From: Cytobacillus firmus | Lineage (GTDB): Bacteria; Bacillota; Bacilli; Bacillales; Cytobacillaceae | Reading direction: 5' to 3' | Length of the DNA stretch: 64,000 nt | NCBI RefSeq assembly: GCF_023715565.1 | Contig: NZ_JAMBOJ010000022.1 | Coordinates: forward strand, 1-64,000 | Shown here: positions 44,251 through 53,390 of the stretch, piece after piece | Position numbering within the stretch: position 1 is the stretch's first letter | Layout of the letters: each line of letters opens with the position of its first letter | The notes under the pieces: model-generated | What the model saw: only the letters and a program-made list of their open reading frames with translations | Databases searched by the model: none | What the model was told of the DNA's origin: nothing | Position numbers and translations under genes: made by a program

Positions 44251-45186
44251 ATGAAAAGAGCAAGAATTATTTATAATCCGACTTCAGGCCGGGAAATTTT
44301 CAAAAGACATTTAGCAGAGGTTTTGCAAAAATTGGAGAGAGCTGGCTATGAAACATCATGTCATGCTACCACATGTGAAGGGGATGCCATTAAAGCAGCC
44401 CGTACAGCTGTTGAACGCCGTTTCGATCTGGTCGTTGCAGCAGGCGGTGATGGCACGATAAACGAGGTTGTAAATGGACTCGCTGAACAGGAGTACCGTC
44501 CGCGCCTCGGCATTATCCCAATGGGAACAACCAATGATTTTGCCCGTGCGCTTCATATTCCAAGAGATGTGGAAGCAGCAGCAGATATCATTGTAAAAGG
44601 GGATACCATTCCTGTTGATATTGGCCGCATTAATGATAAATATTTTATTAATATCGCTGGCGGAGGAAGGCTGACAGAGCTGACTTACGAGGTGCCAAGC
44701 AAGCTTAAAACCATGATTGGCCAGCTTGCCTATTACCTTAAGGGAATTGAAATGCTCCCTTCTATCCGCTCAACTGAGGTCAGCATTGAGTTTGACGGGA
44801 AACTCTTTGAGGGTGAAGCCATGCTTTTCCTTGTCGGTCTGACAAATTCAGTCGGCGGTTTTGAAAAGCTTGCGCCTGATTCCAGTATTAATGACGGACT
44901 ATTCTCTCTGCTGATCTTAAAGAAAACCAACCTCGCCGATTTTATCCGGATCGCGTCAATGGCAGTGCGGGGTGAGCATGTAAAAGATCCAAACGTCATC
45001 TACACGCAGGCAAACCGGATTAAAGTGCAATCCAAAGAGAAGGTACAGCTCAACCTTGACGGTGAATTTGGCGGGCTTCTTCCTGCAGAATTCGTAAACC
45101 TTTACAGGCATTTGGAAGTATTCGTGCCTATCGATCAGATTCGTGAGGAAGACCGCCCGACAGATTGGGAAAGCTCACATGAATAA
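44251..45186 (+). CDS. dgkB: Diacylglycerol kinase DgkB
   Basis: A 311-residue soluble lipid kinase with the catalytic GGDGTINEV (residues 65-73) and PMGTTNDFARAL. It phosphorylates diacylglycerol left over from lipoteichoic acid synthesis so it can be reused. The order dgkB-rlmCD is as in B. subtilis. The 250-bp gap before it contains a TATAAT near 44090 with no clear -35 box. Confidence 0.95.
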   Translation: MKRARIIYNPTSGREIFKRHLAEVLQKLERAGYETSCHATTCEGDAIKAARTAVERRFDLVVAAGGDGTINEVVNGLAEQEYRPRLGIIPMGTTNDFARALHIPRDVEAAADIIVKGDTIPVDIGRINDKYFINIAGGGRLTELTYEVPSKLKTMIGQLAYYLKGIEMLPSIRSTEVSIEFDGKLFEGEAMLFLVGLTNSVGGFEKLAPDSSINDGLFSLLILKKTNLADFIRIASMAVRGEHVKDPNVIYTQANRIKVQSKEKVQLNLDGEFGGLLPAEFVNLYRHLEVFVPIDQIREEDRPTDWESSHE

Positions 45187-45191
45187 TAGGA

Positions 45192-45220
45192 AGTCCGCTC
45201 TATTACAGAGCGGGCTTTTA
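45192..45220 (+). terminator. Terminator after dgkB
   Basis: AGTCCGCTCT pairs with AGAGCGGGCT (one G-T), followed by TTTTATTTT. Confidence 0.88.
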
Positions 45221-45250
45221 TTTTGCAGAAATACAGAAATTGTGAACGTT

Positions 45251-45362
45251 GCAAATAGAAAAGTATTACTGCAAATAGAAGAGTGAAAGAGCAAATAGAT
45301 AGGGCAACCCTGCAAATAAATTGGAAAAAATGCAAATTGAGGATTTGATTCTGCAAATAGAC
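45251..45362. repeat. Array D: word GCAAATAGA, period 20-21 bp
   Basis: GCAAATAG, GCAAATAG, GCAAATAG, GCAAATAA, GCAAATTG and GCAAATAG start at 45251, 45271, 45291, 45312, 45332 and 45352 (spacings 20, 20, 21, 20, 20). The intervening DNA is not conserved. The array lies between the dgkB terminator and the rlmCD promoter. Confidence 0.88.
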
Positions 45363-45427
45363 AATGCTGCGGAGTATACAGTCCAAAGGATCGGAAAGAT
45401 ATCCATTTCGTATTTAACCCTATTTTG

Positions 45428-45436
45428 TGATACAAT
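45428..45436 (+). promoter_or_regulatory. Extended -10 promoter of rlmCD
   Basis: TGATACAAT, an extended -10 element, lies about 50 bp before the start codon. No good -35 box. Confidence 0.5.
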
Positions 45437-45485
45437 CTGTCTAGTCAAAATAGGTCACGGAATTAAGCTGAAAAGGAAGAAAATG

Positions 45486-46859
45486 ATGAGCAGAACATTA
45501 CCTGTACAAAAAAATGATTATATAGATGTGACATTTGAGGATTTGACCCATGAAGGGGCAGGAGTAGCAAAGGTTGACGGCTACCCGTTATTTGTGCCGG
45601 ACGGACTTCCGGGTGAGAAAGCAAAAGTTAAAGTAATAAAGGTGAATAAGGGATATGGATTTGGGCGCCTGATTGAGACCTATGAAAGCAGCCCATACCG
45701 GGTAGAAGCCCCCTGTCCAATTTATAAGGAGTGCGGAGGATGTCAGCTGCAGCACCTGAGCTATGAAGGCCAGCTTCTTGCAAAGGAAAAACAGGTCAGA
45801 GATGTACTGGAAAGAATCGGGAAGCTGGATGGTGTCAAAGTGCATCCGGTTCTCGGCATGAAGAATCCGTGGCGCTACAGAAATAAAGCGCAGGTCCCGA
45901 TTGGCGAGCAGGAAGGCGGTCTGATCGGCGGATTCTACCAGCAGCGCACCCATCAGATCATCGATATGAAGGAGTGCCTCATTCAGCAGGAAAGAAATGA
46001 TGAGGTTGTTCAAAAGGTAAAGGAAATTTGTGGCCGCTATGGGGTCCGAGCTTATGATGAAGGCAGGCATAAGGGCGAGCTCCGTCACGTGATGGCGCGC
46101 TATGGGCTCGTGTCCGGCGAAGTGATGATTGTCCTTGTTACAAGGACAAACGAGCTCCCGCATAGGCAAAAGATTGTGGAAGAGATTGCAGAGAGTATCG
46201 AAGGTGTTAAGTCCATTGTCCATAATGTGAATTCGCGGAAGACCAATGTGATCATGGGAGACGTTACACGAGTTCTCAGGGGCGAAGAAGTGATCTATGA
46301 TTTTATTGGCGATATCAAATTTGCGATTTCGGCCCGCTCCTTTTATCAGGTGAATCCGGAGCAAACGAAGGTTTTATATGATAAGGCACTGGAATATGCG
46401 AATTTGAGCGGAGAAGAAAAGGTTATCGATGCGTACTGCGGAATTGGCACCATTTCTCTTTTCCTGGCACAGAAAGCAAAAGAAGTGTTCGGTGTTGAAA
46501 TTGTGCCGGAAGCCATTGAGGATGCGAAGAGGAATGCGGAATTGAACTCGATGACAAATGCTTCATTCGCAGTTGGAAAAGCAGAAGAAGTCATTCCTGA
46601 ATGGTATAAAAAAGGGAACACAGCAGATGTGCTGGTCGTTGATCCGCCACGCAAAGGCTGTGATGAAGCTCTTTTGAAAACCATTTTAAGCATGAAGCCC
46701 AAGAAAGTCGTCTATGTATCCTGCAATCCGGGAACATTGGCAAGGGACCTGCGTATTTTAGAGGATGGGGGATATAAAACCATCGAAGTGCAGCCTGTGG
46801 ACATGTTCCCGCAGACTATGCACTGTGAAGCAGTCGCGGGATTGGAATGGAAAGGATAA
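45486..46859 (+). CDS. rlmCD: 23S rRNA (uracil-5-)-methyltransferase RlmCD
   Basis: A 457-residue RumA-family enzyme: N-terminal TRAM domain (to about 65), a 4Fe-4S cluster site (Cys77, Cys83, Cys86 in [10 protein letters not shown] plus a later Cys in MKECLIQ), a SAM-binding domain ([14 protein letters not shown]) and the nucleophile Cys in VYVSCNPGT. In bacilli one enzyme methylates both U747 and U1939. ATG 45486 has AAGGAAG 8 nt upstream; ATG 45483 is equally possible. A long in-frame upstream extension to 45321 crosses the repeat array and promoter and is not coding. Confidence 0.94.
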   Translation: MSRTLPVQKNDYIDVTFEDLTHEGAGVAKVDGYPLFVPDGLPGEKAKVKVIKVNKGYGFGRLIETYESSPYRVEAPCPIYKECGGCQLQHLSYEGQLLAKEKQVRDVLERIGKLDGVKVHPVLGMKNPWRYRNKAQVPIGEQEGGLIGGFYQQRTHQIIDMKECLIQQERNDEVVQKVKEICGRYGVRAYDEGRHKGELRHVMARYGLVSGEVMIVLVTRTNELPHRQKIVEEIAESIEGVKSIVHNVNSRKTNVIMGDVTRVLRGEEVIYDFIGDIKFAISARSFYQVNPEQTKVLYDKALEYANLSGEEKVIDAYCGIGTISLFLAQKAKEVFGVEIVPEAIEDAKRNAELNSMTNASFAVGKAEEVIPEWYKKGNTADVLVVDPPRKGCDEALLKTILSMKPKKVVYVSCNPGTLARDLRILEDGGYKTIEVQPVDMFPQTMHCEAVAGLEWKG

Positions 46860-46941
46860 AGCAAATATAATTCTTACCAGTCTTCGGGAAAGCAACAGGA
46901 TGTCATTTAGGTATCAAATGGTTTTATCAAATGCTATTTCG

Positions 46942-46974
46942 GACTGAATCCTTACGGGTTCAGTCTTTTTTTTT
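46942..46974 (+). terminator. Terminator after rlmCD
   Basis: GACTGAATCC pairs with GGGTTCAGTC around TTAC, followed by nine to ten T. Confidence 0.93.
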
Positions 46975-47026
46975 CGTTGGCATGAACTAGAGCTTGATAA
47001 GTGAAGGACTATTATCCATTTAACTA

Positions 47027-47077
47027 TTGACTGGACACTATTAGGTGTCATATAATTTAGGACACCGAGTAGTGTCC
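47027..47077 (+). promoter_or_regulatory. ArsR-operon promoter with two 18-bp operators
   Basis: TTGACT (47027-47032), an 18-bp spacer and TATAAT (47051-47056) form the promoter. The spacer is one imperfect palindrome GGACAC-n6-GTGTCA (47033-47050), and a perfect copy GGACAC-n6-GTGTCC (47060-47077) follows the -10 box. Two copies of one palindrome over the promoter indicate autoregulation by the first gene product. Confidence 0.85.
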
Positions 47078-47102
47078 TTTATATTTAAGAGGGGGGAGGA
47101 TT

Positions 47103-47423
47103 ATGAACACTGCTTACCAAAAGCATGATGTTTTTGCAGCTATTGCAGATCCAACAAGACGTAAATTAATACATTTGCTGGCTGGTGCTGAAGAGCTGCC
47201 ACTTCACGAACTGACTGCTCATTTTCAAATGGGCCGGACTGCTGTATCTAAACATTTGGCTATCCTTAAAGATGCAGATTTAGTTAGTAACCGTAAGATA
47301 GGCCGAGAAACAAAGTACCGGCTAAACCCAGCTCCCTTACAGGAAGTGAAAGACTGGTTATCTTTTTATGAAAAGTTTTGGAATGAAAGAGCGATGTTAC
47401 TAAAGAATTTATTGGAGGAATAG
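47103..47423 (+). CDS. ArsR-family transcriptional regulator
   Basis: A 106-residue winged-helix repressor (FAAIADPTRRKLIHLL, then GRTAVSKHLAILKDADLVS). No Cys cluster for metal binding is visible, so it belongs to the non-metal SdpR-like type often paired with SRPBCC proteins. It heads a four-gene operon and probably represses its own promoter. Confidence 0.9.
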   Translation: MNTAYQKHDVFAAIADPTRRKLIHLLAGAEELPLHELTAHFQMGRTAVSKHLAILKDADLVSNRKIGRETKYRLNPAPLQEVKDWLSFYEKFWNERAMLLKNLLEE

Positions 47424-47426
47424 AAG

Positions 47427-47819
47427 ATGCCGGATATATCATTAGACTTTGAATTTAAGAGCCCCATCAATAAGGTTTGGGATGCTTTAACGCATTCCGA
47501 TACCCTGGCGCAATGGGTAATGGAAAATAACTTCAGGCCAATTGTAGGATATAAATGCCAATTTCGAAATAAGGATATAGATTTAATTGTTGATAGTGAA
47601 GTATTGGTAGTAGACAAGCCTAATAAGCTATCTTACACATGGATAGGCGGGCCGGTAGACACAATAGTCACATGGACATTGAAAGAAGAGGATGGAACAA
47701 CTTACGTACATCTTGAGCAGACAGGGTTTGAAAGTGAAAATGTTCAAGCGTTCAACGGTGCGAAGTATGGTTGGGCATATAAGGTTGAAGAGCTTAAAAA
47801 AGTGTTAGAGGAAATGTAA
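47427..47819 (+). CDS. SRPBCC / AHSA1-type protein
   Basis: A 130-residue START-fold protein (FEFKSPINKVWDALTHSDTLAQW, LEQTGF, WAYKVEELKKVLEEM), the typical AHSA1 partner of an ArsR regulator. Such proteins bind hydrophobic ligands; the ligand is unknown. It lies 3 bp after the ArsR gene and 1 bp before the next one. Confidence 0.9.
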   Translation: MPDISLDFEFKSPINKVWDALTHSDTLAQWVMENNFRPIVGYKCQFRNKDIDLIVDSEVLVVDKPNKLSYTWIGGPVDTIVTWTLKEEDGTTYVHLEQTGFESENVQAFNGAKYGWAYKVEELKKVLEEM

Positions 47820-47820
47820 G

Positions 47821-48522
47821 ATGAGTTTTTTCCAAGATATGATTGCAGTATTGAAAAAAAGAAAATTAGTATTTATAGAAAGCTGTAAAAAATCTGAAGA
47901 TGTATATACCTTTGTATTTGAAAAAGAAATAGATTTAACATGGAAAGCAGGACAGCATGGTTTGTTTAGTATTACTCATCAAAAAGTCAAAAATCCTACT
48001 AAACCATTTACAATATCATCTGCTCCAAATGAAAATGTTGTCAAAATTACAATGAAAATAAAAGATAACCCAAGTGACTTTAAGAAGGCGATGTTAGAAC
48101 TAAAACAGGGAATGACAATGGGGATGTCTGGTCCCTTAGGGTCATTTAATGCAGACAATGATCGTCCTGCAGTCCTTATAGCTGGAGGAATTGGGATCAC
48201 ACCTTTTCGATCTATCATAAAACAAATTGAGTCAGCAGAAAATCCTAATACAAAGCCAATACACCTGCTCTATATGGATAGTGAAAAGTCTTTTATATTT
48301 AAAGAAGAACTTGATGCTAGCAAAGCCTCAATAAACACCGCATATTTAGACTCTAGGGACAACTTGCAGCAGGAGATTGATAAGTTATCTAATCTTTATC
48401 AGAACAATGCTCAATATCTGATTGCAGGGCCGAAGTCAATGGCGGATTCGATCGCTGATTACTTATTAAAAAGTAATATTTCAAAAAAGAATATTAAAAA
48501 AGATGCTTTCTATGGTTATTAA
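47821..48522 (+). CDS. FAD-binding oxidoreductase (ferredoxin reductase fold)
   Basis: A 233-residue FNR-fold protein without an iron-sulfur domain. KPFTISSAP contacts the flavin, GGIGITPFRSI binds the pyridine nucleotide, and the C-terminal KKDAFYGY is the usual terminal aromatic motif. It should pass electrons from NAD(P)H to an unknown acceptor. It is tightly linked to the SRPBCC gene. Confidence 0.87.
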   Translation: MSFFQDMIAVLKKRKLVFIESCKKSEDVYTFVFEKEIDLTWKAGQHGLFSITHQKVKNPTKPFTISSAPNENVVKITMKIKDNPSDFKKAMLELKQGMTMGMSGPLGSFNADNDRPAVLIAGGIGITPFRSIIKQIESAENPNTKPIHLLYMDSEKSFIFKEELDASKASINTAYLDSRDNLQQEIDKLSNLYQNNAQYLIAGPKSMADSIADYLLKSNISKKNIKKDAFYGY

Positions 48523-48551
48523 AGTGTGAGTTGAGGAGGCTAAGTTCATTT

Positions 48552-48974
48552 ATGAAACCAAGAATATCAGTAATAACCCTAGGTGTTGATGACTTGGAGA
48601 GATCTTTGAAATTTTATCGGGATGGACTTGGGCTTCCGACAGAAGGAATCGTAGGACAAGAATTTGAGCATGGTGCTGTTGCATTTTTTGATTTGCAATC
48701 CGGCTTAAAACTTGCAATATGGAAACGGAAAGATATCTCACATGACACAAGCATAAAACAGACACCAAAAAGTCCAACTGAATTCACGATTGGTCACAAT
48801 GTAGATAGTAAGGAAGAGGTCGGTAAGGTAATAGAACAAGCAAGGGGAACCGGTGCGGTGATTACAGTTCCCCCACATGATACCTTTTGGGGTGGATATT
48901 CCGGATATTTCCAGGATCCTGATGGCCATTTGTGGGAAGTCGTTTGGAATCCAGCTTGGGAGATTGGAGACTAG
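48552..48974 (+). CDS. VOC-family protein (glyoxalase/dioxygenase fold)
   Basis: A 140-residue single-domain vicinal-oxygen-chelate protein (ITLGVDDLERSLKFYRDGLGLPT at the start, GYFQDPDGHLWEVVWNP at the end). The metal-ligand Glu is present in the last motif. Substrate unknown; a resistance or detoxification role fits the operon. ATG 48552 has GGAGG about 12 nt upstream, slightly long. Confidence 0.85.
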   Translation: MKPRISVITLGVDDLERSLKFYRDGLGLPTEGIVGQEFEHGAVAFFDLQSGLKLAIWKRKDISHDTSIKQTPKSPTEFTIGHNVDSKEEVGKVIEQARGTGAVITVPPHDTFWGGYSGYFQDPDGHLWEVVWNPAWEIGD

Positions 48975-49057
48975 GGCCGTGCTTTCCAACCCCCTTATAT
49001 TTTAGGAGGTAGAAAATTTTATATTGGAAAAGACATTAATATATATTGTGTAACTAG

Positions 49058-49162
49058 TTTTGGGAAGATTTATCGGAGAGACTTGGGAACTGCCCCTTTA
49101 ATCAGGTTCACGGTGATTTTGAAGTAAATGGTCTAACAGAAAAAGATCCCGATAGATTTTAA
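49058..49162 (+). pseudogene. Possible 3' remnant of a lost gene
   Basis: A 34-codon open stretch (FWEDLSERLGNCPF, then VHGDFEVNGLTEKDPDRF) has protein-like composition, ends in TAA just before a strong terminator, but begins right after a stop codon with no start. An AGGAGG at about 49003-49008 followed by TTG and nine codons in another frame could be its detached 5' end. I do not recognise the family. Confidence 0.4.
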
Positions 49163-49199
49163 AATAAGGCCTTGCTGCACATAGCAAGGCCTTATTATT
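49163..49199. terminator. Bidirectional terminator between the ArsR operon and the phosphodiesterase gene
   Basis: AATAAGGCCTTGCT (49163-49176) and AGCAAGGCCTTATT (49183-49196) form a perfect 14-bp stem with A/T runs on both sides. Confidence 0.92.
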
Positions 49200-51114
49200 A
49201 TTTCAAAGCCTCCTCCAGAACATCACCCTCCAAAAAGTCAGGAGCCGGTATCTCCAGCAATTTATATACTGTCGGGGCGATATCCAGTGTGGTAATCGAG
49301 TCAATTCGGCTGTCCCTTTTAAAAGAAGGACCCTGTGCAAAGAATACCGCTTTGAGTTCCTTCCGTTCAGGATTGCCGCCATGGCTGCCAAGTTCTATTG
49401 TCGGCATTTGGGGGTCTGTTAAGCTGCTGCCCATCATAAAGCCTCTTGCACCAAGCAGCAATATGTCTCCCTGGTTAGGATGCTTATTCTCTTTTTTAGT
49501 ATCATAGGCAATCTGATAAGGATTTTCTTTTTTCCTGAAAAGGTAATTGGAAAATTGCTTTGCCGTTTGATTAAAATGGCTGAACTTTCCTTCGGCGAGG
49601 GAATCACCGGCATCAGTCAAATAGCCCTTTAGGATTTTTGTTTTAAATTCGGGTTTGATTTTATATTCGCTAAACAGTTTTACTACTTGGTCTGCAGCCA
49701 TTTCCTTTTCTCTTTTGGTAAGGTCTTCATTCAAATAAATCTGAGCAGCCGACCCGCTGGCTACAGCCATAGCTTTGGATTTCTTCTCATCCACTTTGCC
49801 TTTTTTATCTGTCTTTAAAAGACCTGCTTCTTTCAGCAGAGTGTTTGGAGCCAGAATGGTGTGGACTGGCTCCATGCCGTGGTCAGATACCACAAGAAGG
49901 TGATCTTCCTCGCTAAGGCTGTCCATCGTCTGTCCCACGACATCATCTGCAAGCTTATAGGCCCATTCAATGTATTCCGAATGTCTTTTGGAGTTTTTCT
50001 CTGAATACCCGGGCTGCCGCGGATCTGTCAGCAGGAAATGATGTGATTCATAATCAATCTGAGGTGTATAAAACATCAGCAGATCGGGCTGGTATTTATC
50101 TTTAATATAAAGAGACACATCAGTTGCCCAGTGTACAAAGCGCGAACCGATTTCTTCGTATTCTTCCCGTGTAATCCACTTTTTTTCAAAAGCCTCTGTA
50201 TCATCCTGAACGGGGAAAAAGCCGTATTCCGATAGCAGCTCCTCTTCAAATCCTTCCGGGCCTTCAATGAGGGCTGATGTAACAGCAGTCCGGTACATCT
50301 TCGCTTCTTCAAGGCTGGCATCAGTTCTCAGCTTAAACCAAAATCCTGCAGATTCACCGTCCGCTTCAACCGGAATTGACCCCCATTCATCGGCATTGAC
50401 GATAACATCTTCAGAGTCTGCCGAACGGTTTTCCGAAAAAATGAAGCGGTTATAGTTGGTTTTTCCATCATCCGAAGTGTCTATAGCTAAAATGTAAATC
50501 TCTTTATTCTTTGCTTTTTTCAATGGCAGCTTCACTATAGCTTCCTTCACAGGGCTAAAGCTTTTTTCGGTGTGCTTCCAGCTCTCTGTTTTTTTGAATT
50601 GAAGCGTATCCAGTGAGCTCTCTGCCCAGGTTTCCCCATAATAAACAGCATAATCAGCCTGCTCGCCTGCATCAGGGTTTGATCCGGGAAACAACACAGT
50701 GGCCGTTGTTTTGCCATTCTTCTTGGCTTCTGCCCAAAGCGGGCTTTTATCAAGCGGCTGATGAAAAGCACTTTCTCCATTGGCCAATTCCTTGGTGGGA
50801 TCCTGCCATTTATTGCTGACCATGCCGGTTTCAGATGGAGCGGCACCGGAAGAAATGGCCGCATGTGATGGTGCGGTCAGCGAGGGGGTTACAGTCTTGG
50901 AATCCTTGGCGGCTATTCCGTTCTCCATAAGTGATTTAATATGAGGAAGCCTGCCGTCCTTTACAAACTCCTTTGTCAGATCGTTTCTCATTCCATCAAA
51001 GGAAATCAGTACAACCATATTTTCCTTCCCAGTCGAATTCTCTGCATTTCCTGAGGAAGGAAATACAATCGATCCTATTAATATAATAACTATATAAAAA
51101 TAGTGCTTATTCAT
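49198..51114 (-). CDS. Secreted alkaline-phosphatase-fold phosphodiesterase
   Basis: A 638-residue protein with an N-terminal signal peptide (about 24 residues, cleavage near GNAEN). The alkaline-phosphatase-superfamily metal sites are visible: LISFDGMR, TPSLTAPSHAAISSG with the nucleophile Thr, DYESHHF, VVSDHGM and ELGSHGG. It belongs to the type I phosphodiesterase / nucleotide pyrophosphatase group; the substrate is unknown. ATG 51114 is chosen with TTGGAGG upstream. Confidence 0.9.
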   Translation of the reverse strand: MNKHYFYIVIILIGSIVFPSSGNAENSTGKENMVVLISFDGMRNDLTKEFVKDGRLPHIKSLMENGIAAKDSKTVTPSLTAPSHAAISSGAAPSETGMVSNKWQDPTKELANGESAFHQPLDKSPLWAEAKKNGKTTATVLFPGSNPDAGEQADYAVYYGETWAESSLDTLQFKKTESWKHTEKSFSPVKEAIVKLPLKKAKNKEIYILAIDTSDDGKTNYNRFIFSENRSADSEDVIVNADEWGSIPVEADGESAGFWFKLRTDASLEEAKMYRTAVTSALIEGPEGFEEELLSEYGFFPVQDDTEAFEKKWITREEYEEIGSRFVHWATDVSLYIKDKYQPDLLMFYTPQIDYESHHFLLTDPRQPGYSEKNSKRHSEYIEWAYKLADDVVGQTMDSLSEEDHLLVVSDHGMEPVHTILAPNTLLKEAGLLKTDKKGKVDEKKSKAMAVASGSAAQIYLNEDLTKREKEMAADQVVKLFSEYKIKPEFKTKILKGYLTDAGDSLAEGKFSHFNQTAKQFSNYLFRKKENPYQIAYDTKKENKHPNQGDILLLGARGFMMGSSLTDPQMPTIELGSHGGNPERKELKAVFFAQGPSFKRDSRIDSITTLDIAPTVYKLLEIPAPDFLEGDVLEEALK

Positions 51115-51371
51115 TATGTTGCCTCCAAGGTGTAATAAATTAGTACAAGAGCTTATTCCCTGCATTTTTTATAAATAAACATTTTCAAAAAGGAATATAT
51201 ACAGATGCCAAATATACTGACTCTGCTAAATAAGTAAATAAAATCTGATTCAATAGAATCAATAAAATTTTTCCAGTCCCAAAGAGGTAGACTTGAAGTT
51301 TGCTAATCATTATTTTTAGAGTAGTCCGCAAAATTCGACAGAAATAAAATGAGGGATATGGAGGAAAGTAT

Positions 51372-52475
51372 ATGGCAATTTTTAAAGGTTCATATGGAAA
51401 CAGAGCTATATTAAAAGGGACTGTTGCAGCAGCTATTTTGGCAGGAGGAGTCTTGTCGCCGTCAATTCCGAGTTTTTCAAACGAGGCAGTGGCAGAAGCG
51501 GCTGCCGCTACTTACACAGTGGATGCAACCAGTCTAAATGTCCGTTCCGGTCCGGGAACAAATTACAGCCGGATTGGCAGCCTGGCTCAAGGAAGCAGTA
51601 TACAGGTGATTGAACGACTTACAAACGGCTGGTACAAAATTAACTACAATGGTAAAACAGGCTACGTCAGCGGCCAATATGTCAAAACAACTGAAAAGCT
51701 TTACCGGGTGGATGCTACGTCATTAAATGTCCGGAAAGGTCCGGGAACAAATTACGGGGTAATGGGGTCCTTGAAGAATGGATCTGTATTGAATGTTATA
51801 CATAAGGAAAGCAATGGCTGGTATAAAATTTCTTTTAATGGCAGCACGGGTTATGTCAGCGGTGATTATGTGACAGCCAGTGACCCCCGCCTGTCTAAGA
51901 TCAATGTGCCGCTCATTGCCCAGCGGCCGGAGCTGCCAAGCGGATGTGAAGTCACTTCCCTTGCGATGGCGTTGAAGTTTTATGGAGTGAACGTTAGTAA
52001 AACAACACTGGCAAATAAGATGCCATATGACTCAACCAAGTTGGTAAGAAATGCAGACGGGTCGATTAAAACCTGGGGGGACCCTGATGTCGGGTTCGTT
52101 GGCACACCTTTTGGCAACGGCCATACGATAAACCCGGGGCCGCTGAAAAAGCTGCTTGACCAGTATCGTCCAGGCGGCGTAAATCTGACCGGAAAGGATT
52201 TCTCTGAAATAGAAAAGGCTGTTTCAGAGGGGAATCCTGTTCTGGCATGGTTTACAATCAGCCATGAAATGCCGAATAAAAGAACATGGAAAACACCTGC
52301 CGGCAAAACAATCAGTGCACCGACACCTCTTCACTGCATTGTCATAACCGGTGTGGATGCCAATTATGTTTATTTTAATGACAGTGAAGCTGTTAAAAAA
52401 GATGTTAAAATGCCGAAAGAGAAGTTCATTAAGATCTACAATGCAATGGGCAAGCGTGCATTAGCGGTTAAATAG
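51372..52475 (+). CDS. Secreted protein with two SH3b domains and a C39-like peptidase domain
   Basis: A 367-residue exported protein: signal peptide (about 45 residues, ending in AEAAAA), two bacterial SH3 repeats (about 47-104 and 110-168; each starts VDATSLNVRxGPGTNY) and a C39_2-type cysteine peptidase domain with Cys192 in PSGCEVTSLAM and His in PLHCIVITG. The SH3b domains bind the cell wall; the target of the peptidase is unknown. GGAGG lies about 7 nt before the ATG. It is closed by an unusually long terminator. Confidence 0.9.
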   Translation: MAIFKGSYGNRAILKGTVAAAILAGGVLSPSIPSFSNEAVAEAAAATYTVDATSLNVRSGPGTNYSRIGSLAQGSSIQVIERLTNGWYKINYNGKTGYVSGQYVKTTEKLYRVDATSLNVRKGPGTNYGVMGSLKNGSVLNVIHKESNGWYKISFNGSTGYVSGDYVTASDPRLSKINVPLIAQRPELPSGCEVTSLAMALKFYGVNVSKTTLANKMPYDSTKLVRNADGSIKTWGDPDVGFVGTPFGNGHTINPGPLKKLLDQYRPGGVNLTGKDFSEIEKAVSEGNPVLAWFTISHEMPNKRTWKTPAGKTISAPTPLHCIVITGVDANYVYFNDSEAVKKDVKMPKEKFIKIYNAMGKRALAVK

Positions 52476-52525
52476 CCAAAAAGCACCTGCGGAAAATTTC
52501 CGCAGGTGCTTTTTGGCTATTTAAT
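52473..52525 (+). terminator. Very long perfect hairpin terminator
   Basis: Arms 52473-52495 and 52497-52519 are perfectly complementary over 23 bp (TAGCCAAAAAGCACC...), including the stop codon, and are followed by TTTAAT. Because both arms contain A5/T5 runs it could work in both directions. Confidence 0.88.
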
Positions 52526-52733
52526 ATACGTCTCAGGTCTTAGCAACGATTACTTTTGTGGTCTATGGCGGGCAATCGTGTTATTTTGTATCGTATAACT
52601 TGAGAAGTTTTTTAAAAGTGTTTTAATAGATTTAAGGATATATGCCTTTTTTGCTGGAAGATGTCTGTGGATGAAACTTTAGGTGTATCAATTACGTATA
52701 AATAAGTAGGACTATGAGTAGGAGTCGATAAAT

Positions 52734-53390
52734 ATGAATTCCTTTTTAGCATTTGCTTTTCGCCTGCTGACGGCTGTTCCATTGTCTGTCAGTGTGTGGC
52801 TTGCCAGTTACTTTGCTTTCGGGCAAACATTTTTTCTGTCAGGGGTTTATGGAGCTGGAGCCGGGCTGCTTACTTATTGGGCGGGAGGATTTATTCAGCG
52901 CCGCCGTTTTTTGAAAAAGCATGGATTGACGAAAAGGGAATACCAATATATAAAGAGAAACCTTGATGAGGCACGGCGTAAATTAACCCGTCTGCATAAA
53001 GCGATGTTCTCCATACGGCACTTCCCGACGCTTAAACAGCGCATGGAGTTCATGAGGGTGACCAGGAGAATTTACAGACTGACCAGAAGTGAGCCGAAAC
53101 GATTTTATCAAGCGGAACAGTTTTATTTTTCCCATTTGGATTCTGCTGTGGAGCTGGCAGAAAAATATGTCTTTCTGTCTTCTCAGCCGGGAAAATCACG
53201 TGAACTGGATCAGTCCCTCCAGGAAACGAGACGTACACTTGATGCACTTACCCATCATGTGGAGGAAGATCTTCACCGGGTTATAGCGGAAGATATTGAT
53301 CAGCTTCATCTTGAAATTGATGTTGCCAGGAATTCGATTGAGAAGATAAAAGAATCAAGAATTCATGATGAAAGCAGGAGATTAAAATGA
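52734..53390 (+). CDS. xpaC: XpaC-family membrane protein
   Basis: A 218-residue protein with two N-terminal membrane segments (about 8-28 and 33-50) followed by a long helical, highly charged cytoplasmic region ([18 protein letters not shown]). It matches B. subtilis XpaC, named for 5-bromo-4-chloroindolyl phosphate hydrolysis, whose molecular function is unclear. It overlaps telA by 4 bp, as xpaC-yaaN in B. subtilis. Confidence 0.88.
   Translation: MNSFLAFAFRLLTAVPLSVSVWLASYFAFGQTFFLSGVYGAGAGLLTYWAGGFIQRRRFLKKHGLTKREYQYIKRNLDEARRKLTRLHKAMFSIRHFPTLKQRMEFMRVTRRIYRLTRSEPKRFYQAEQFYFSHLDSAVELAEKYVFLSSQPGKSRELDQSLQETRRTLDALTHHVEEDLHRVIAEDIDQLHLEIDVARNSIEKIKESRIHDESRRLK

Noticed and set aside
45321-45482. 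N-terminal extension of rlmCD
   Set aside because: The extension crosses array D and the extended -10 promoter; the ribosome site and TRAM domain start at 45483/45486.
45588-46364. 258-residue minus-strand open frame inside rlmCD
   Set aside because: Shadow of rlmCD, whose domains and catalytic residues are intact on the plus strand.
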